Below, in pieces: positions 1-7,829 of a stretch of 15,740 nucleotides of DNA; the stretch's first letter is position 1; each line of letters begins with the position of its first letter. A program made the position numbers and the translations under genes. A model generated the notes under the pieces. It saw only the letters and a program-made list of their open reading frames with translations, was not told where the DNA came from and made no database searches. This DNA is from Clostridia bacterium (GTDB taxonomy: Bacteria; Bacillota; Clostridia; Christensenellales; Borkfalkiaceae): NCBI GenBank assembly GCA_900770685.1, contig CAAGLC010000008.1, forward strand, positions 1 to 15,740. Reading direction: 5' to 3'.

Positions 1-16
1 ATCTTTTCTTCTCCTT
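1..16 (-). promoter_or_regulatory. Ribosome binding site for the next pyr gene beyond the window
   Basis: Reading the minus strand past the pyrF stop codon, an AAGGAG Shine-Dalgarno lies at 11-16. After an 8-base spacer the window ends with the bases AT at 2-1. One more G would complete an ATG at ideal spacing, so another gene very likely starts exactly at the edge. From the conserved operon order it is probably pyrE (orotate phosphoribosyltransferase), but none of its coding sequence is visible. Confidence 0.55.
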
Positions 17-27
17 CCCTTTTGTTT

Positions 28-729
28 TTAACATCCTAAAAACTCTTTAACGCATCTCTCGTATGCCTTAACCGGATCTTCCGACGCAGTTATTGGTCTT
101 CCCACTACTATATAATCAGAGCCGATTTTTCTTGCTTGCTCAGGCGTCATTACTCGCTTTTGGTCGCCAACTTCGCCGTCTGCAAATCTTACTCCCGGCG
201 TTACCGTTAAAAATTCTTTTCCACACGAATTATGCACTTTTTCGGCTTCTAACGGCGAGCAAACAACTCCGTCTAATCCTGCGATTTTTGCATTTTTAGC
301 GTAATGCATTACTACCTGGTCTATAGGCTCTTTTATTAATAAATCTTTTTCCATCGTTTCTTGGTCGGTACTGGTTAATTGGGTTACTGCTATCAATAAA
401 GGTCTTGTTCCGTCTTCTCTCGTTAGTCCTTTAATTGCACCCTCCATCATTTTAATCGCTCCGGATGCGTGAAGGTTAGTCATATCCACGTCGAGCGAGG
501 ATAATACTTTCATTGCTTTGGTTACCGTATTTGGTATATCGTGAAGTTTTAAGTCTAAAAAGATTTTATGTCCTCTTTTCTTTATCTCTTTAACGATACT
601 CGGACCTTCTGCATAAAAAAGTTCCATACCTATTTTTACAAAAGGCTTTCTTCCTTCAAACTTGTCCAAAAAAGTTAAAACTTGTTCTTTACTCGAAAAA
701 TCTAACGCTACTATAACGTCCTTAGCCAT
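28..729 (-). CDS. pyrF: Orotidine 5'-phosphate decarboxylase
   Basis: This cytoplasmic enzyme decarboxylates OMP to UMP, the last step of de novo UMP synthesis. At 233 residues it has the usual bacterial PyrF length. The (beta/alpha)8 signatures are all present: VALD with Asp10 near the N-terminus, KIGMELF with Lys32, and the catalytic DLKLHD block at 59-64 (Asp59, Lys61, Asp64). The phosphate-binding segments TPGVR (177-181) and VVGRPI (208-213) are also there. The ATG at 729 is preceded by a strong AGGAGG, and it lies inside the 3' end of pyrD (8-base overlap), so the two are probably translationally coupled. It is the last complete gene of the pyrimidine operon here. Nothing looks degraded. 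Confidence 0.97.
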   Translation of the reverse strand: MAKDVIVALDFSSKEQVLTFLDKFEGRKPFVKIGMELFYAEGPSIVKEIKKRGHKIFLDLKLHDIPNTVTKAMKVLSSLDVDMTNLHASGAIKMMEGAIKGLTREDGTRPLLIAVTQLTSTDQETMEKDLLIKEPIDQVVMHYAKNAKIAGLDGVVCSPLEAEKVHNSCGKEFLTVTPGVRFADGEVGDQKRVMTPEQARKIGSDYIVVGRPITASEDPVKAYERCVKEFLGC

Positions 730-1639
730 TGTGTGCCCCTCCTATTATTTTACTTAAACTATCTATACCATACTTTTGCATTACCGACGGTAAATCTTCT
801 ATGATTTTTTTCGAAGCAAACGGATCAACTAAATTAGCCGCGCCAACTTGCACTCCCGTTGCTCCCGCTAACATCATTTCTATAACGTCTTCAGCCGTCG
901 TTACTCCCCCCATTCCCATAATCGGAATTTTAACGGCTTCATAAACTTGATAAACCATTCTAAGCGCAACTGGGAATATTGCACTTCCCGAAAATCCACC
1001 CATTTTATTTGCTAATATCGGTTTTTTGGTCCTTAAATCTATTCTCATCCCTAAAAGCGTATTTATTAAACTAACTCCGTCCGCGCCTGCGCTTTCTACG
1101 GCTTTGGCAATTTCGCAAACGTCGCTTACGTTGGGTGAAAGTTTAATATACACGGGTTTTGTCGTTACTTTTTTTACTGCCTTAGTTACTTCTTCGGCGT
1201 TCTTTGCGCTCGTTCCGAACGCCATGCCACCGTTATGAACGTTTGGGCAACTTATATTTACTTCTATTATACCAACCTGCTCTTCCTTATCTAAAATTTC
1301 GCAAGTTTTAGCATATTCCTCTATCGAAAATCCACTTACGTTAGCGATTACCTTTTTATTAAAATATTTCTTCATTTCTGGCAATTCAACGCTAACCACG
1401 TGCTCTACTCCCGGGTTTTGAAGACCTACGGAATTAAGCATACCTTCTCTACACTCGGCTATTCTCGGAGTGGGATTACCGAATCTTTCATTGAGCGTTG
1501 TTCCCTTAAATGAAAAACTTCCAAGTATATTTATATCGTATAATTTAGAAAATTCTTTACCAAATCCAAACGTTCCGCTTGCCGGTATTATGGGATTATC
1601 TAATTGCAATCCGGATAAAACTACCTTGGTATCTACCAT
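722..1639 (-). CDS. pyrD: Dihydroorotate dehydrogenase, catalytic subunit (type 1B)
   Basis: This FMN enzyme oxidises dihydroorotate to orotate. It is 305 residues and soluble, with no N-terminal membrane helix, which fits class 1 rather than the quinone-linked class 2. The active-site block NISCPNV puts the catalytic base at Cys131, and a cysteine at this position is the mark of class 1. SFKGTT (Lys45), GNPTPRI (54-60) and the glycine-rich IMGMGG phosphate-binding segment are also present. The adjacent pyrK identifies it as the NAD-dependent type 1B heterotetramer. The start overlaps the pyrK 3' end by 7 bases and has a GGGAGG Shine-Dalgarno inside pyrK; the end overlaps pyrF. This supports coupled translation of pyrK, pyrD and pyrF. 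Confidence 0.97.
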   Translation of the reverse strand: MVDTKVVLSGLQLDNPIIPASGTFGFGKEFSKLYDINILGSFSFKGTTLNERFGNPTPRIAECREGMLNSVGLQNPGVEHVVSVELPEMKKYFNKKVIANVSGFSIEEYAKTCEILDKEEQVGIIEVNISCPNVHNGGMAFGTSAKNAEEVTKAVKKVTTKPVYIKLSPNVSDVCEIAKAVESAGADGVSLINTLLGMRIDLRTKKPILANKMGGFSGSAIFPVALRMVYQVYEAVKIPIMGMGGVTTAEDVIEMMLAGATGVQVGAANLVDPFASKKIIEDLPSVMQKYGIDSLSKIIGGAHNG

Positions 1640-2361
1640 ATAATTTCCTCCCTTTCTAAAACAGGTCCGTCAACGCAAATTCTCTTATTGCCATACTTGG
1701 TTTTACAAGAACACCCCATGCATGCTCCAAAACCACAACCCATCCTTTCTTCAAAACTATACTGACCACTTGTCGTTGCCGTTTTTTCTATCGCCTTAAA
1801 CATTGGCATTGGACCGCAAGTATAAAAATAGGTGTATTTTAACTCTCTCATTGCGTCGGTTACATAGCCTTTAACGCCTTGACTTCCGTCTACGGTGGTA
1901 ACTATAACTAAAGCGCCTAAACTTTCAAATTCCTTTTGATAAAAAATTTCCGACTTAGTGTTAAAGCCCAATATCACCGTTGGCTTTTTGCCTTCTTTTA
2001 TAAGTCTTTTAGCGAGATTATACATTGGCGGTATTCCGACTCCGCCACCTATTAAAAGCGGAAATTCACCGCTTTTTTCGGTGCTAAAACCGTTGCCTAA
2101 TCCGACGAGAAGATCGAGCGTTCCCTCTTTTAACTCGCTCATCTTTTCCGTGCCTTTGCCCACGACTTTATAAATTAAGGTTAGCCCGTTTTCATCATAA
2201 TCACAAACGGAAATCGGACGACGCAAAAATTCACCGTCTATTTTGACGTTTACGAACTGCCCCGATTTTTCAAGGGCGTTCGTATTGCCTAATAGTTCCA
2301 TTTTATAAACGTTTTCAGTCAACCTTTCGTTTGAGTTTATTCTAAAAAATCCTTGTTCCAT
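1633..2361 (-). CDS. pyrK: Dihydroorotate dehydrogenase electron-transfer subunit
   Basis: PyrK is the FAD and [2Fe-2S] subunit that passes electrons from PyrD to NAD+. The 242-residue product has the ferredoxin-reductase layout. An FAD-binding barrel carries RRPIS at 47-51. A nucleotide-binding domain carries GGGVGIPP at 105-112. A C-terminal cysteine cluster (Cys209, Cys214, Cys217, Cys229, plus Cys219) fits the PyrK iron-sulfur site. The ATG at 2361 has an AAAGGAAAG Shine-Dalgarno and follows the carB stop by 9 bases. Pairing with PyrD in one operon is the standard Gram-positive arrangement. All cofactor residues expected of the family appear intact. Confidence 0.96.
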   Translation of the reverse strand: MEQGFFRINSNERLTENVYKMELLGNTNALEKSGQFVNVKIDGEFLRRPISVCDYDENGLTLIYKVVGKGTEKMSELKEGTLDLLVGLGNGFSTEKSGEFPLLIGGGVGIPPMYNLAKRLIKEGKKPTVILGFNTKSEIFYQKEFESLGALVIVTTVDGSQGVKGYVTDAMRELKYTYFYTCGPMPMFKAIEKTATTSGQYSFEERMGCGFGACMGCSCKTKYGNKRICVDGPVLEREEIIW

Positions 2362-2370
2362 CTCTTTCCT

Positions 2371-5300
2371 TTAAGAATTAATCGTTGATACGCATATCGT
2401 GCTTTCTTCTAAAACGTCTAATACTACGCGTACCGTATCAAACGCCGTAAATACGGTTATGTTATTTTCCGTTGCAAGCGCTCTTATTTTACGTCCGTCG
2501 TTATGGTGACCTACGTTAGCCACGTCGCTCGTGTTGATTACGTACGCTATATGTCCTTGACGAAGCGCAGTTGCTATTTGGTCAGACCCTTCGCTTATCT
2601 TTGCTAGTACTCTCGTTCTTATTCCGTTTTGTTTTAAGAAAGCCGCCGTGCCCGACGTTGCTTCGATATTAAATCCTAAATTATAGAATCTTCTAACTAA
2701 CGGCAACGCTTCTTCTTTATCCTTATCGCTAACCGTTACTAATACCGTTCCGTAATTTTGAAGTTTCATACCGGACGCTTGTAGCGCTTTATATAACGCT
2801 CTGTTTATTTTATCATCATATCCGATTGCTTCACCGGTCGATTTCATTTCCGGCGATAAATATGCGTCTAACCCTCTAATTTTACTAAACGAGAATACCG
2901 GAACTTTTACGTACCAACGTTTTTTCTCTTCGGGATATATCTTATTAATTCCTTGTTCTTTTAGGCTCTTGCCCAAAATTACTTCGGTTGCTATATCGGC
3001 TAGACTATAGTTGGTTGCCTTCGATAAGAAAGGTACGGTTCTAGATGAACGTGGGTTAACTTCAATGATATATACCTTTTCGTCTTTATCAACTATGAAT
3101 TGTATGTTGAATAATCCGATTATTCCTATCGCTTTTCCCAACTGTTTTGCATATTTTATTATTAATTTCTTTACCTTCTTTGAAATACTGAAGGTCGGAT
3201 ACACGCTTATTGAGTCGCCACTATGAATACCCGTTCTCTCAACGAGTTCCATTATTCCTGGAACAAATACGTCCTTTCCGTCGCAAATTGCGTCTATTTC
3301 AACTTCTTTACCGATTACGTATTTATCTACGAGTACCGGTTTATCCGCGTCGATTTCTACGGCTGTTTTTAGATAGTGTTGAAGTTGCGTTTCGTTTGCA
3401 ACGATTTGCATTGCTCTTCCACCTAATACGAACGACGGTCGAACAAGTACGGGATACCCTATTTCTTTTGCCGCCTTAATTCCGTCTTCTATATTTGTTA
3501 CCGCCCTACCGTTCGGTTGTGGAATTTTAAGAGATTTTAATAGTTTTTCAAATAAGTTTCTATCTTCCGCTTTGTCGATTGCTTCACAATCAGTTCCTAT
3601 TATCTTTACTCCCCTTTCAAACAACGGTTTGGCTAGGTTGATTGCAGTTTGTCCGCCGAGCGACGCTATTACTCCTTCCGGTTTTTCGTATTCGATTATA
3701 TTCATTACGTCTTCAGGAGTTAACGGCTCGAAATAAAGTTTATCCGCCGTCGTATAATCGGTCGATACCGTTTCAGGATTGTTATTGATTATTATCGCTT
3801 CGTAACCTGCTTTTCTTATGGTTTGAACGGCGTGTACCGTTGAGTAGTCAAACTCAACGCCTTGTCCTATTCTTATTGGACCTGCGCCTAAAACTATTAT
3901 CTTACGCTTGTTTGATAATCTTGATTTGTTTTCTCCTTGATACGAAGAATAAAAATACGGAATATATCCGTCGGTATGGAAAGTGTCAGCCATTCTGTAT
4001 ACCGGCATAACGTTATTTTGCTTTCTATACTCGTATATTTCTATTTCTTTTTTGCCCCATAACTTTGCTATATACTTATCAGAAAAGCCCATTTTCTTTG
4101 CTTCTCTTAAGGTTAATTCGTCCTTATTTTCTATTAAACGTTTTTCCATTTCGCAAATGTTTTTGAACGCTTGTAAAAATAACGGGGTTACTTTGGTCGT
4201 TTCGTTTATTTTTTCTATTTCTTCGCCTCTACGCAAAAGTTCGGTTATTGCATAAACGTTATCGTCCTTAAACACTTTTAAGTATTCGTATAATTCTTCG
4301 GTGCTATAATCTTCAAACTTCTTTAAGTAAAAATGATCAACGCCGGTTTCCAACGAGCGAACCGATTTAAGCAAACACTCTTCAAGCGTTGAACCGATTC
4401 CCATTACCTCGCCAGTCGCTTTCATTTGAGTTCCTAAAACGTTTGAAGCGTTTACAAACTTATCAAACGGAAATCTTGGGAGTTTTGCTACGATATAATC
4501 AAGGCTCGGAGCAGTTTTTGCCGTGGTATTGGAAATTTTTATCTCTTCTAAAGTCATACCTACTGCGATTTTTGCAGTAACTTTGGCTATAGGATATCCA
4601 CTCGCTTTACTTGCAAGCGCAGACGACCTTGATACCCTTGGATTTACTTCTATTAGATAATATTCGCTTGAATTAGGATTTAACGCAAACTGAACGTTAC
4701 ATCCTCCTTCAATCTCTAGCGCCTTTATTAACTTAATCGCGCTATCGTTTAACATTTTTAAATCTTTATCGTTAAGACTTAAGATAGGAGCAACGACGAG
4801 TGAATCTCCGGTATGTACGCCAACCGGATCGATATTTTCCATACCGCAGATGGTGATTACGTTATTCTCACCGTCTCTCATCATTTCAAATTCTATTTCC
4901 TTAAAACCCCTAACGCTTTTCTCTATTAATACTTGATGAACGGGAGAGAGTTTGAAGGCGTTCGTTCCTATCTCTACTAATTCTTCTTCGTTATACGCAA
5001 AGCCACCACCCGTTCCTCCAAGCGTAAACGCAGGACGAAGTACTACGGGATAGCCGATTCTTTCCGCCGCCTGTTTTGCTTGTTCTAAGTCGTAGGTTAT
5101 TTCAGACGGTATAGTTGGTTCACCTATCCTTTGACAGAGATTTTTGAACATCTCTCTATCTTCCGCCTCTTCTATACTTTTACTGCTCGTTCCCAAAAGT
5201 TCTACTTGGCACTCCTTAAGAACTCCTTTCTTTTCTAACTGCATTGCAAGGTTTAGCCCCGTTTGTCCACCTATTCCCGGTATTATCGCGTTAGGTCTTT

Positions 5301-5541
5301 CGTATCTCAATATCTTCGCTACGTATTCCAACGTTAACGGTTCCATATAAACCTTGTCAGCAATCGACGTGTCGGTCATTATCGTTGCGGGGTTAGAGTT
5401 GCATAAAATAACCTCGTATCCCTCTTCCTTAAGCGCTAGGCAGGCTTGCGTTCCCGCATAATCGAATTCTGCCGCCTGTCCTATTACGATAGGTCCTGAG
5501 CCTATAATCATTATTTTCTTTAAGTCTGTTCTTTTTGCCAT
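2371..5541 (-). CDS. carB: Carbamoyl-phosphate synthase, large subunit
   Basis: The large subunit makes carbamoyl phosphate from bicarbonate, two ATP and ammonia supplied by the CarA glutaminase. At 1056 residues it is full length, with the duplicated architecture: first ATP-grasp half (about 1-400), a linking helical domain, second ATP-grasp half (about 550-930), and a C-terminal MGS-like regulatory domain. The NPRVSRSSAL and NPRSSRTVPF signatures of the two halves are both readable. The regulatory domain keeps ATSGT and an LAKISEG segment, matching the nucleotide-effector region of the family, so UMP feedback is plausible. The Shine-Dalgarno GGGAG overlaps the pyrC stop region, 10 bases after pyrC ends. 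The partner carA is not adjacent and must be encoded elsewhere if the enzyme uses glutamine. Confidence 0.97.
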   Translation of the reverse strand: MAKRTDLKKIMIIGSGPIVIGQAAEFDYAGTQACLALKEEGYEVILCNSNPATIMTDTSIADKVYMEPLTLEYVAKILRYERPNAIIPGIGGQTGLNLAMQLEKKGVLKECQVELLGTSSKSIEEAEDREMFKNLCQRIGEPTIPSEITYDLEQAKQAAERIGYPVVLRPAFTLGGTGGGFAYNEEELVEIGTNAFKLSPVHQVLIEKSVRGFKEIEFEMMRDGENNVITICGMENIDPVGVHTGDSLVVAPILSLNDKDLKMLNDSAIKLIKALEIEGGCNVQFALNPNSSEYYLIEVNPRVSRSSALASKASGYPIAKVTAKIAVGMTLEEIKISNTTAKTAPSLDYIVAKLPRFPFDKFVNASNVLGTQMKATGEVMGIGSTLEECLLKSVRSLETGVDHFYLKKFEDYSTEELYEYLKVFKDDNVYAITELLRRGEEIEKINETTKVTPLFLQAFKNICEMEKRLIENKDELTLREAKKMGFSDKYIAKLWGKKEIEIYEYRKQNNVMPVYRMADTFHTDGYIPYFYSSYQGENKSRLSNKRKIIVLGAGPIRIGQGVEFDYSTVHAVQTIRKAGYEAIIINNNPETVSTDYTTADKLYFEPLTPEDVMNIIEYEKPEGVIASLGGQTAINLAKPLFERGVKIIGTDCEAIDKAEDRNLFEKLLKSLKIPQPNGRAVTNIEDGIKAAKEIGYPVLVRPSFVLGGRAMQIVANETQLQHYLKTAVEIDADKPVLVDKYVIGKEVEIDAICDGKDVFVPGIMELVERTGIHSGDSISVYPTFSISKKVKKLIIKYAKQLGKAIGIIGLFNIQFIVDKDEKVYIIEVNPRSSRTVPFLSKATNYSLADIATEVILGKSLKEQGINKIYPEEKKRWYVKVPVFSFSKIRGLDAYLSPEMKSTGEAIGYDDKINRALYKALQASGMKLQNYGTVLVTVSDKDKEEALPLVRRFYNLGFNIEATSGTAAFLKQNGIRTRVLAKISEGSDQIATALRQGHIAYVINTSDVANVGHHNDGRKIRALATENNITVFTAFDTVRVVLDVLEESTICVSTINS

Positions 5542-5551
5542 ATTCTTCTCC

Positions 5552-6739
5552 CTAAATTTTGTAAACCGTTTTTCCGTCTTTTACCGTTCGTATGCATTTT
5601 GCATTAACTTTTTGCCCTTCAAACGGAGTGCTTTTGCCTTTAGATAAAAATTCTTTTACGTCTATAACGTGCGATTTGCCCGTTTCAAATACTGCGTAAT
5701 CATTTTTGTTTATTTCTAATCCGAAACGCTTTCTTGGATTTATCGCCATTAGTTCTATTAATTTTTCTAAGGTTATAATTCCTTTCTCTACTAAATGCGT
5801 ATATAGTAACGAAAACGCCGTTTCAATTCCGACTATTCCGAACGCGCTATTTTTTAATCCCTTGCTCTTCTCTTCTAACGAGTGTGGCGCGTGGTCGGTC
5901 GCTATCATATCTATCGTTCCGTCCTTTATCCCCTCTATTAAAGCAAGCCTGTCTTCTTCGCTACGAAGAGGTGGATTCATCTTAAATCTGCCCTCGTCTT
6001 TTAAGTCCTTATCGCTAAGTATTAAATAATGTGGCGCAGTTTCGCAAGTAACGTCAAGCCCTTCTCGTTTTGCCTTTCTAATAAGTTCCACGCTCTCTTT
6101 TGTTGATATATGGCAAACGTGGTATTTAACTTTGGTTTTTTTAACCAACCTCAAGTCCCTAGCGATTTGCCCATATTCGCTTTCTGAACATATTCCTTTA
6201 TGTCCGTTCGCTTTGGCATACTCCCCGTCGTGTATATAACCGCCGTTTAGCATTGAATTATCTTCGCAATGCGCCGTTATGATTTTCCCCAATTCCTTTG
6301 CTAGTAGCATTGCCTTTTCCATCGTGCTATCGTCTTGAACGCCACGCCCGTCGTCCGAAAAAGAACATACGTAGTCGCTCATTTCGCGCATATCGGAAAG
6401 TTTCTCGCCCTTTTGACCTACCGTTATCGTTCCGTAAGGAGTTACCGATATTACAGCGTCCTTTTTTATTATTTCAAGTTGAACGTTTAGGTTGTCTAAG
6501 CAATCTGGCGCGGGGTTTAAGTTTGGCATTGAAAAGACGTGGGTGTATCCACCCCTTGCGCACGCTTTCGTTCCCGTTTCTATAGTTTCTTTATAAGAGT
6601 ATCCCGGCTCTCTTAAGTGAACGTGCACGTCAACTAGCCCTAAGGTTACTATCACGTCTTCGCTTTGGTAAAAAAATTTATCCGTTTCGATATATTTTTT
6701 TACGTTGTTTTCAATTTTTAAGTTTTCGGTTGCGCTCAT
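5552..6739 (-). CDS. pyrC: Dihydroorotase (class I)
   Basis: This zinc amidohydrolase reversibly closes carbamoyl-aspartate to dihydroorotate. The metal site is intact: DVHVHLR at 37-43 (His39, His41), Asp129/Asp130 in FSDDG, His157 in HCED, His210 in CHIST and Asp282 in TDHAPH. An aspartate in FSDDG where class II enzymes have a carboxylated lysine fits class I. At 395 residues it is a little shorter than the roughly 425-residue Bacillus type, mainly at the N-terminus. A stop codon lies directly upstream in frame, so the ATG at 6739 is the furthest possible start. Its Shine-Dalgarno is imperfect: GAGGGG sits 14 bases away and GGCGG 7 bases away. It is the first enzyme gene after the leader attenuator. 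Confidence 0.95.
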   Translation of the reverse strand: MSATENLKIENNVKKYIETDKFFYQSEDVIVTLGLVDVHVHLREPGYSYKETIETGTKACARGGYTHVFSMPNLNPAPDCLDNLNVQLEIIKKDAVISVTPYGTITVGQKGEKLSDMREMSDYVCSFSDDGRGVQDDSTMEKAMLLAKELGKIITAHCEDNSMLNGGYIHDGEYAKANGHKGICSESEYGQIARDLRLVKKTKVKYHVCHISTKESVELIRKAKREGLDVTCETAPHYLILSDKDLKDEGRFKMNPPLRSEEDRLALIEGIKDGTIDMIATDHAPHSLEEKSKGLKNSAFGIVGIETAFSLLYTHLVEKGIITLEKLIELMAINPRKRFGLEINKNDYAVFETGKSHVIDVKEFLSKGKSTPFEGQKVNAKCIRTVKDGKTVYKI

Positions 6740-6762
6740 TTATTTACCGCCGTCCCCTCGTT

Positions 6763-6790
6763 AAAAAAAAGAAGACCAAAAAGGTCTTCC
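6763..6790 (-). terminator. Intrinsic terminator acting as the pyr operon attenuator
   Basis: On the minus strand a 7-bp stem GAAGACC/GGTCTTC closes a five-T loop and is followed by eight Ts. It can be extended by G-U and A-U pairs. It sits between a strong promoter with a short leader ORF and the pyrC start, so it would end transcription before the structural genes unless it is disrupted. The leader ORF stop codon (6790-6792) touches the 5' arm, which begins at 6789. A ribosome reaching the stop would therefore cover the stem. It does not terminate maf, whose stop is upstream of the promoter. Confidence 0.85.
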
Positions 6791-6891
6791 TAAAAAAGCT
6801 GAATTTTAAAACGTATTGAATTTAAAAGAGAACAGTTATCCTTTGGCGTGAAACGTGAATTTTGAGTTATAATCATACTAGCGTTTGCCAT
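6790..6891 (-). CDS. Candidate pyr operon leader peptide (33 aa)
   Basis: A 33-codon ORF begins with ATG at 6891, about 22 bases after the predicted transcription start, with an AGGAG Shine-Dalgarno six bases upstream. It ends in TAG at 6790-6792, immediately against the terminator stem. The peptide starts MANASMIITQ and ends KIQLF. It has no run of a single amino acid, no signal peptide and no recognisable domain. The last 46 bases of the ORF are about half T, including a run of six Ts before the stop. Known pyrimidine attenuators of the E. coli pyrBI type use such U-rich pause sites and a leader ribosome. That this ORF is translated for regulation is inference from its placement. Confidence 0.6.
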   Translation of the reverse strand: MANASMIITQNSRFTPKDNCSLLNSIRFKIQLF

Positions 6892-6919
6892 ACCTTTCTC
6901 CTAAATTCTTATCTTTTGA

Positions 6920-6949
6920 ATTATACCATATTGCCACGCTTAAAGGCAA
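6920..6949 (-). promoter_or_regulatory. Promoter of the pyrimidine operon
   Basis: On the minus strand a perfect TATAAT lies at 6920-6925, with TG one base upstream (extended -10, TGGTATAAT). A TTGCCT -35 candidate lies at 6944-6949 with an 18-base spacer. It starts just after the maf stop codon and points into the leader ORF. The predicted start is near 6913. No conserved PyrR-binding loop is seen in the transcript between it and pyrC. Confidence 0.75.
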
Positions 6950-6954
6950 TTGTT

Positions 6955-7509
6955 TTAGACAATTTCTTTTAAAATTTCTTTTATTTTTTCAGACGGTAAT
7001 CCCACAACGTTATCAAAACTTCCACTATAACTTTCCACGGGACTCCCTTCGTCTTGAATACCGTACGCTCCAGCCTTATCAAAAGGCTCGTTTTTATCTA
7101 TATATTCTCGTATTTCATCTTCTGTTAGCGTGCGAAACCTTACGTAACTTATTTCACTCCCGTTAACTGAAATACCTTTCCCTATAACTGCGTATCCCGT
7201 TATAACTTTATGCGTTTTGCCGGAAAGTTCCATTAATATCCTTTTAGCGTCTTCTCTATCCCTAGGCTTTTCTAGGATTTTATCGCCGTAATTTACCACC
7301 GTGTCCGCGCCAAGTACTACGCTTTCTTGGTCATTTAACCGTTTATATACGTCTAAAGCCTTGTAATACGCGTATTTTTCCGCCGTTTCTACCGCCGTTT
7401 TATATCTTCCCTTTTCTTCGTAGTTTGACGGAATTATAGTAAAATCATACCCTAAATTCTCTAAAATTTCCTTTCTTCTTGGCGAATTACTTGCAAGAAT
7501 CAATTTCAT
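6955..7509 (-). CDS. maf: Maf-family nucleoside triphosphate pyrophosphatase
   Basis: Maf proteins hydrolyse non-canonical or surplus nucleoside triphosphates (often dTTP, UTP or modified pyrimidines) to monophosphates, cleaning the nucleotide pool. The 184-residue product has the family length and motifs: SNSPRR at 7-12, GADT at 68-71 with catalytic Asp69, KAGAYGIQ at 145-152 and NVVGLP at 167-172. The start overlaps the stop of the upstream yolD-like gene in an ATGA arrangement, with a GGAG Shine-Dalgarno 8 bases ahead, so translation is probably coupled. It ends the dinB operon and is followed at once by the pyr promoter. Substrate preference (dTTP/UTP versus m7GTP) cannot be settled by eye. 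Confidence 0.93.
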   Translation of the reverse strand: MKLILASNSPRRKEILENLGYDFTIIPSNYEEKGRYKTAVETAEKYAYYKALDVYKRLNDQESVVLGADTVVNYGDKILEKPRDREDAKRILMELSGKTHKVITGYAVIGKGISVNGSEISYVRFRTLTEDEIREYIDKNEPFDKAGAYGIQDEGSPVESYSGSFDNVVGLPSEKIKEILKEIV

Positions 7510-7829
7510 AAATTATTCTCCGATATTTTTTCTAAGTCGCAAACGTCTTCAAACGAAACGGTTGTTTTTACCACGGTTAAATTTTTTAAAACTAAATCTA
7601 TTGCCGTTATTACGCCCGTTATTCGCTTGTATTCTCCACACAAAAAATAGGTAACGTCTATTATATCGCCTTTTTTAACCTTTGTTATTTTCTTCGACAA
7701 CTCTATCGCTTGTTCTTCCGTTAGTTCCCTTTTTTCTTGCGGAACGAATTCCCTTTTCCTTATTTCCTGATAGTATCCTCTTAAACTCGCAAACGGCATA
7801 AATTGTTTAGCCCTATCGCTTATCTTCAT
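7506..7829 (-). CDS. YolD-like family protein
   Basis: This small protein of about 107 residues starts MKISDRAKQFMPFASLRGYY, which fits the YolD-like family (the RAKQFMPFASL block is typical of clostridial members). These genes often accompany Y-family polymerases of the UvrX/DinB type, but their biochemical role is not established. It overlaps the polymerase 3' end and the maf start, forming one coupled unit. I prefer the ATG at 7829 because AGGTGG lies five bases upstream. A GTG at 7838 would add three residues but lies inside that Shine-Dalgarno. The rest is charged, with a central beta-rich KKGDIIDVTYFLCGEY segment. No catalytic motif is recognised. Confidence 0.85.
   Translation of the reverse strand: MKISDRAKQFMPFASLRGYYQEIRKREFVPQEKRELTEEQAIELSKKITKVKKGDIIDVTYFLCGEYKRITGVITAIDLVLKNLTVVKTTVSFEDVCDLEKISENNL

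Noticed and set aside
6740..6925. PyrR-binding attenuator
   Set aside because: I could not find the conserved PyrR-binding loop in the leader, whereas a leader ORF ending at the terminator explains the layout.
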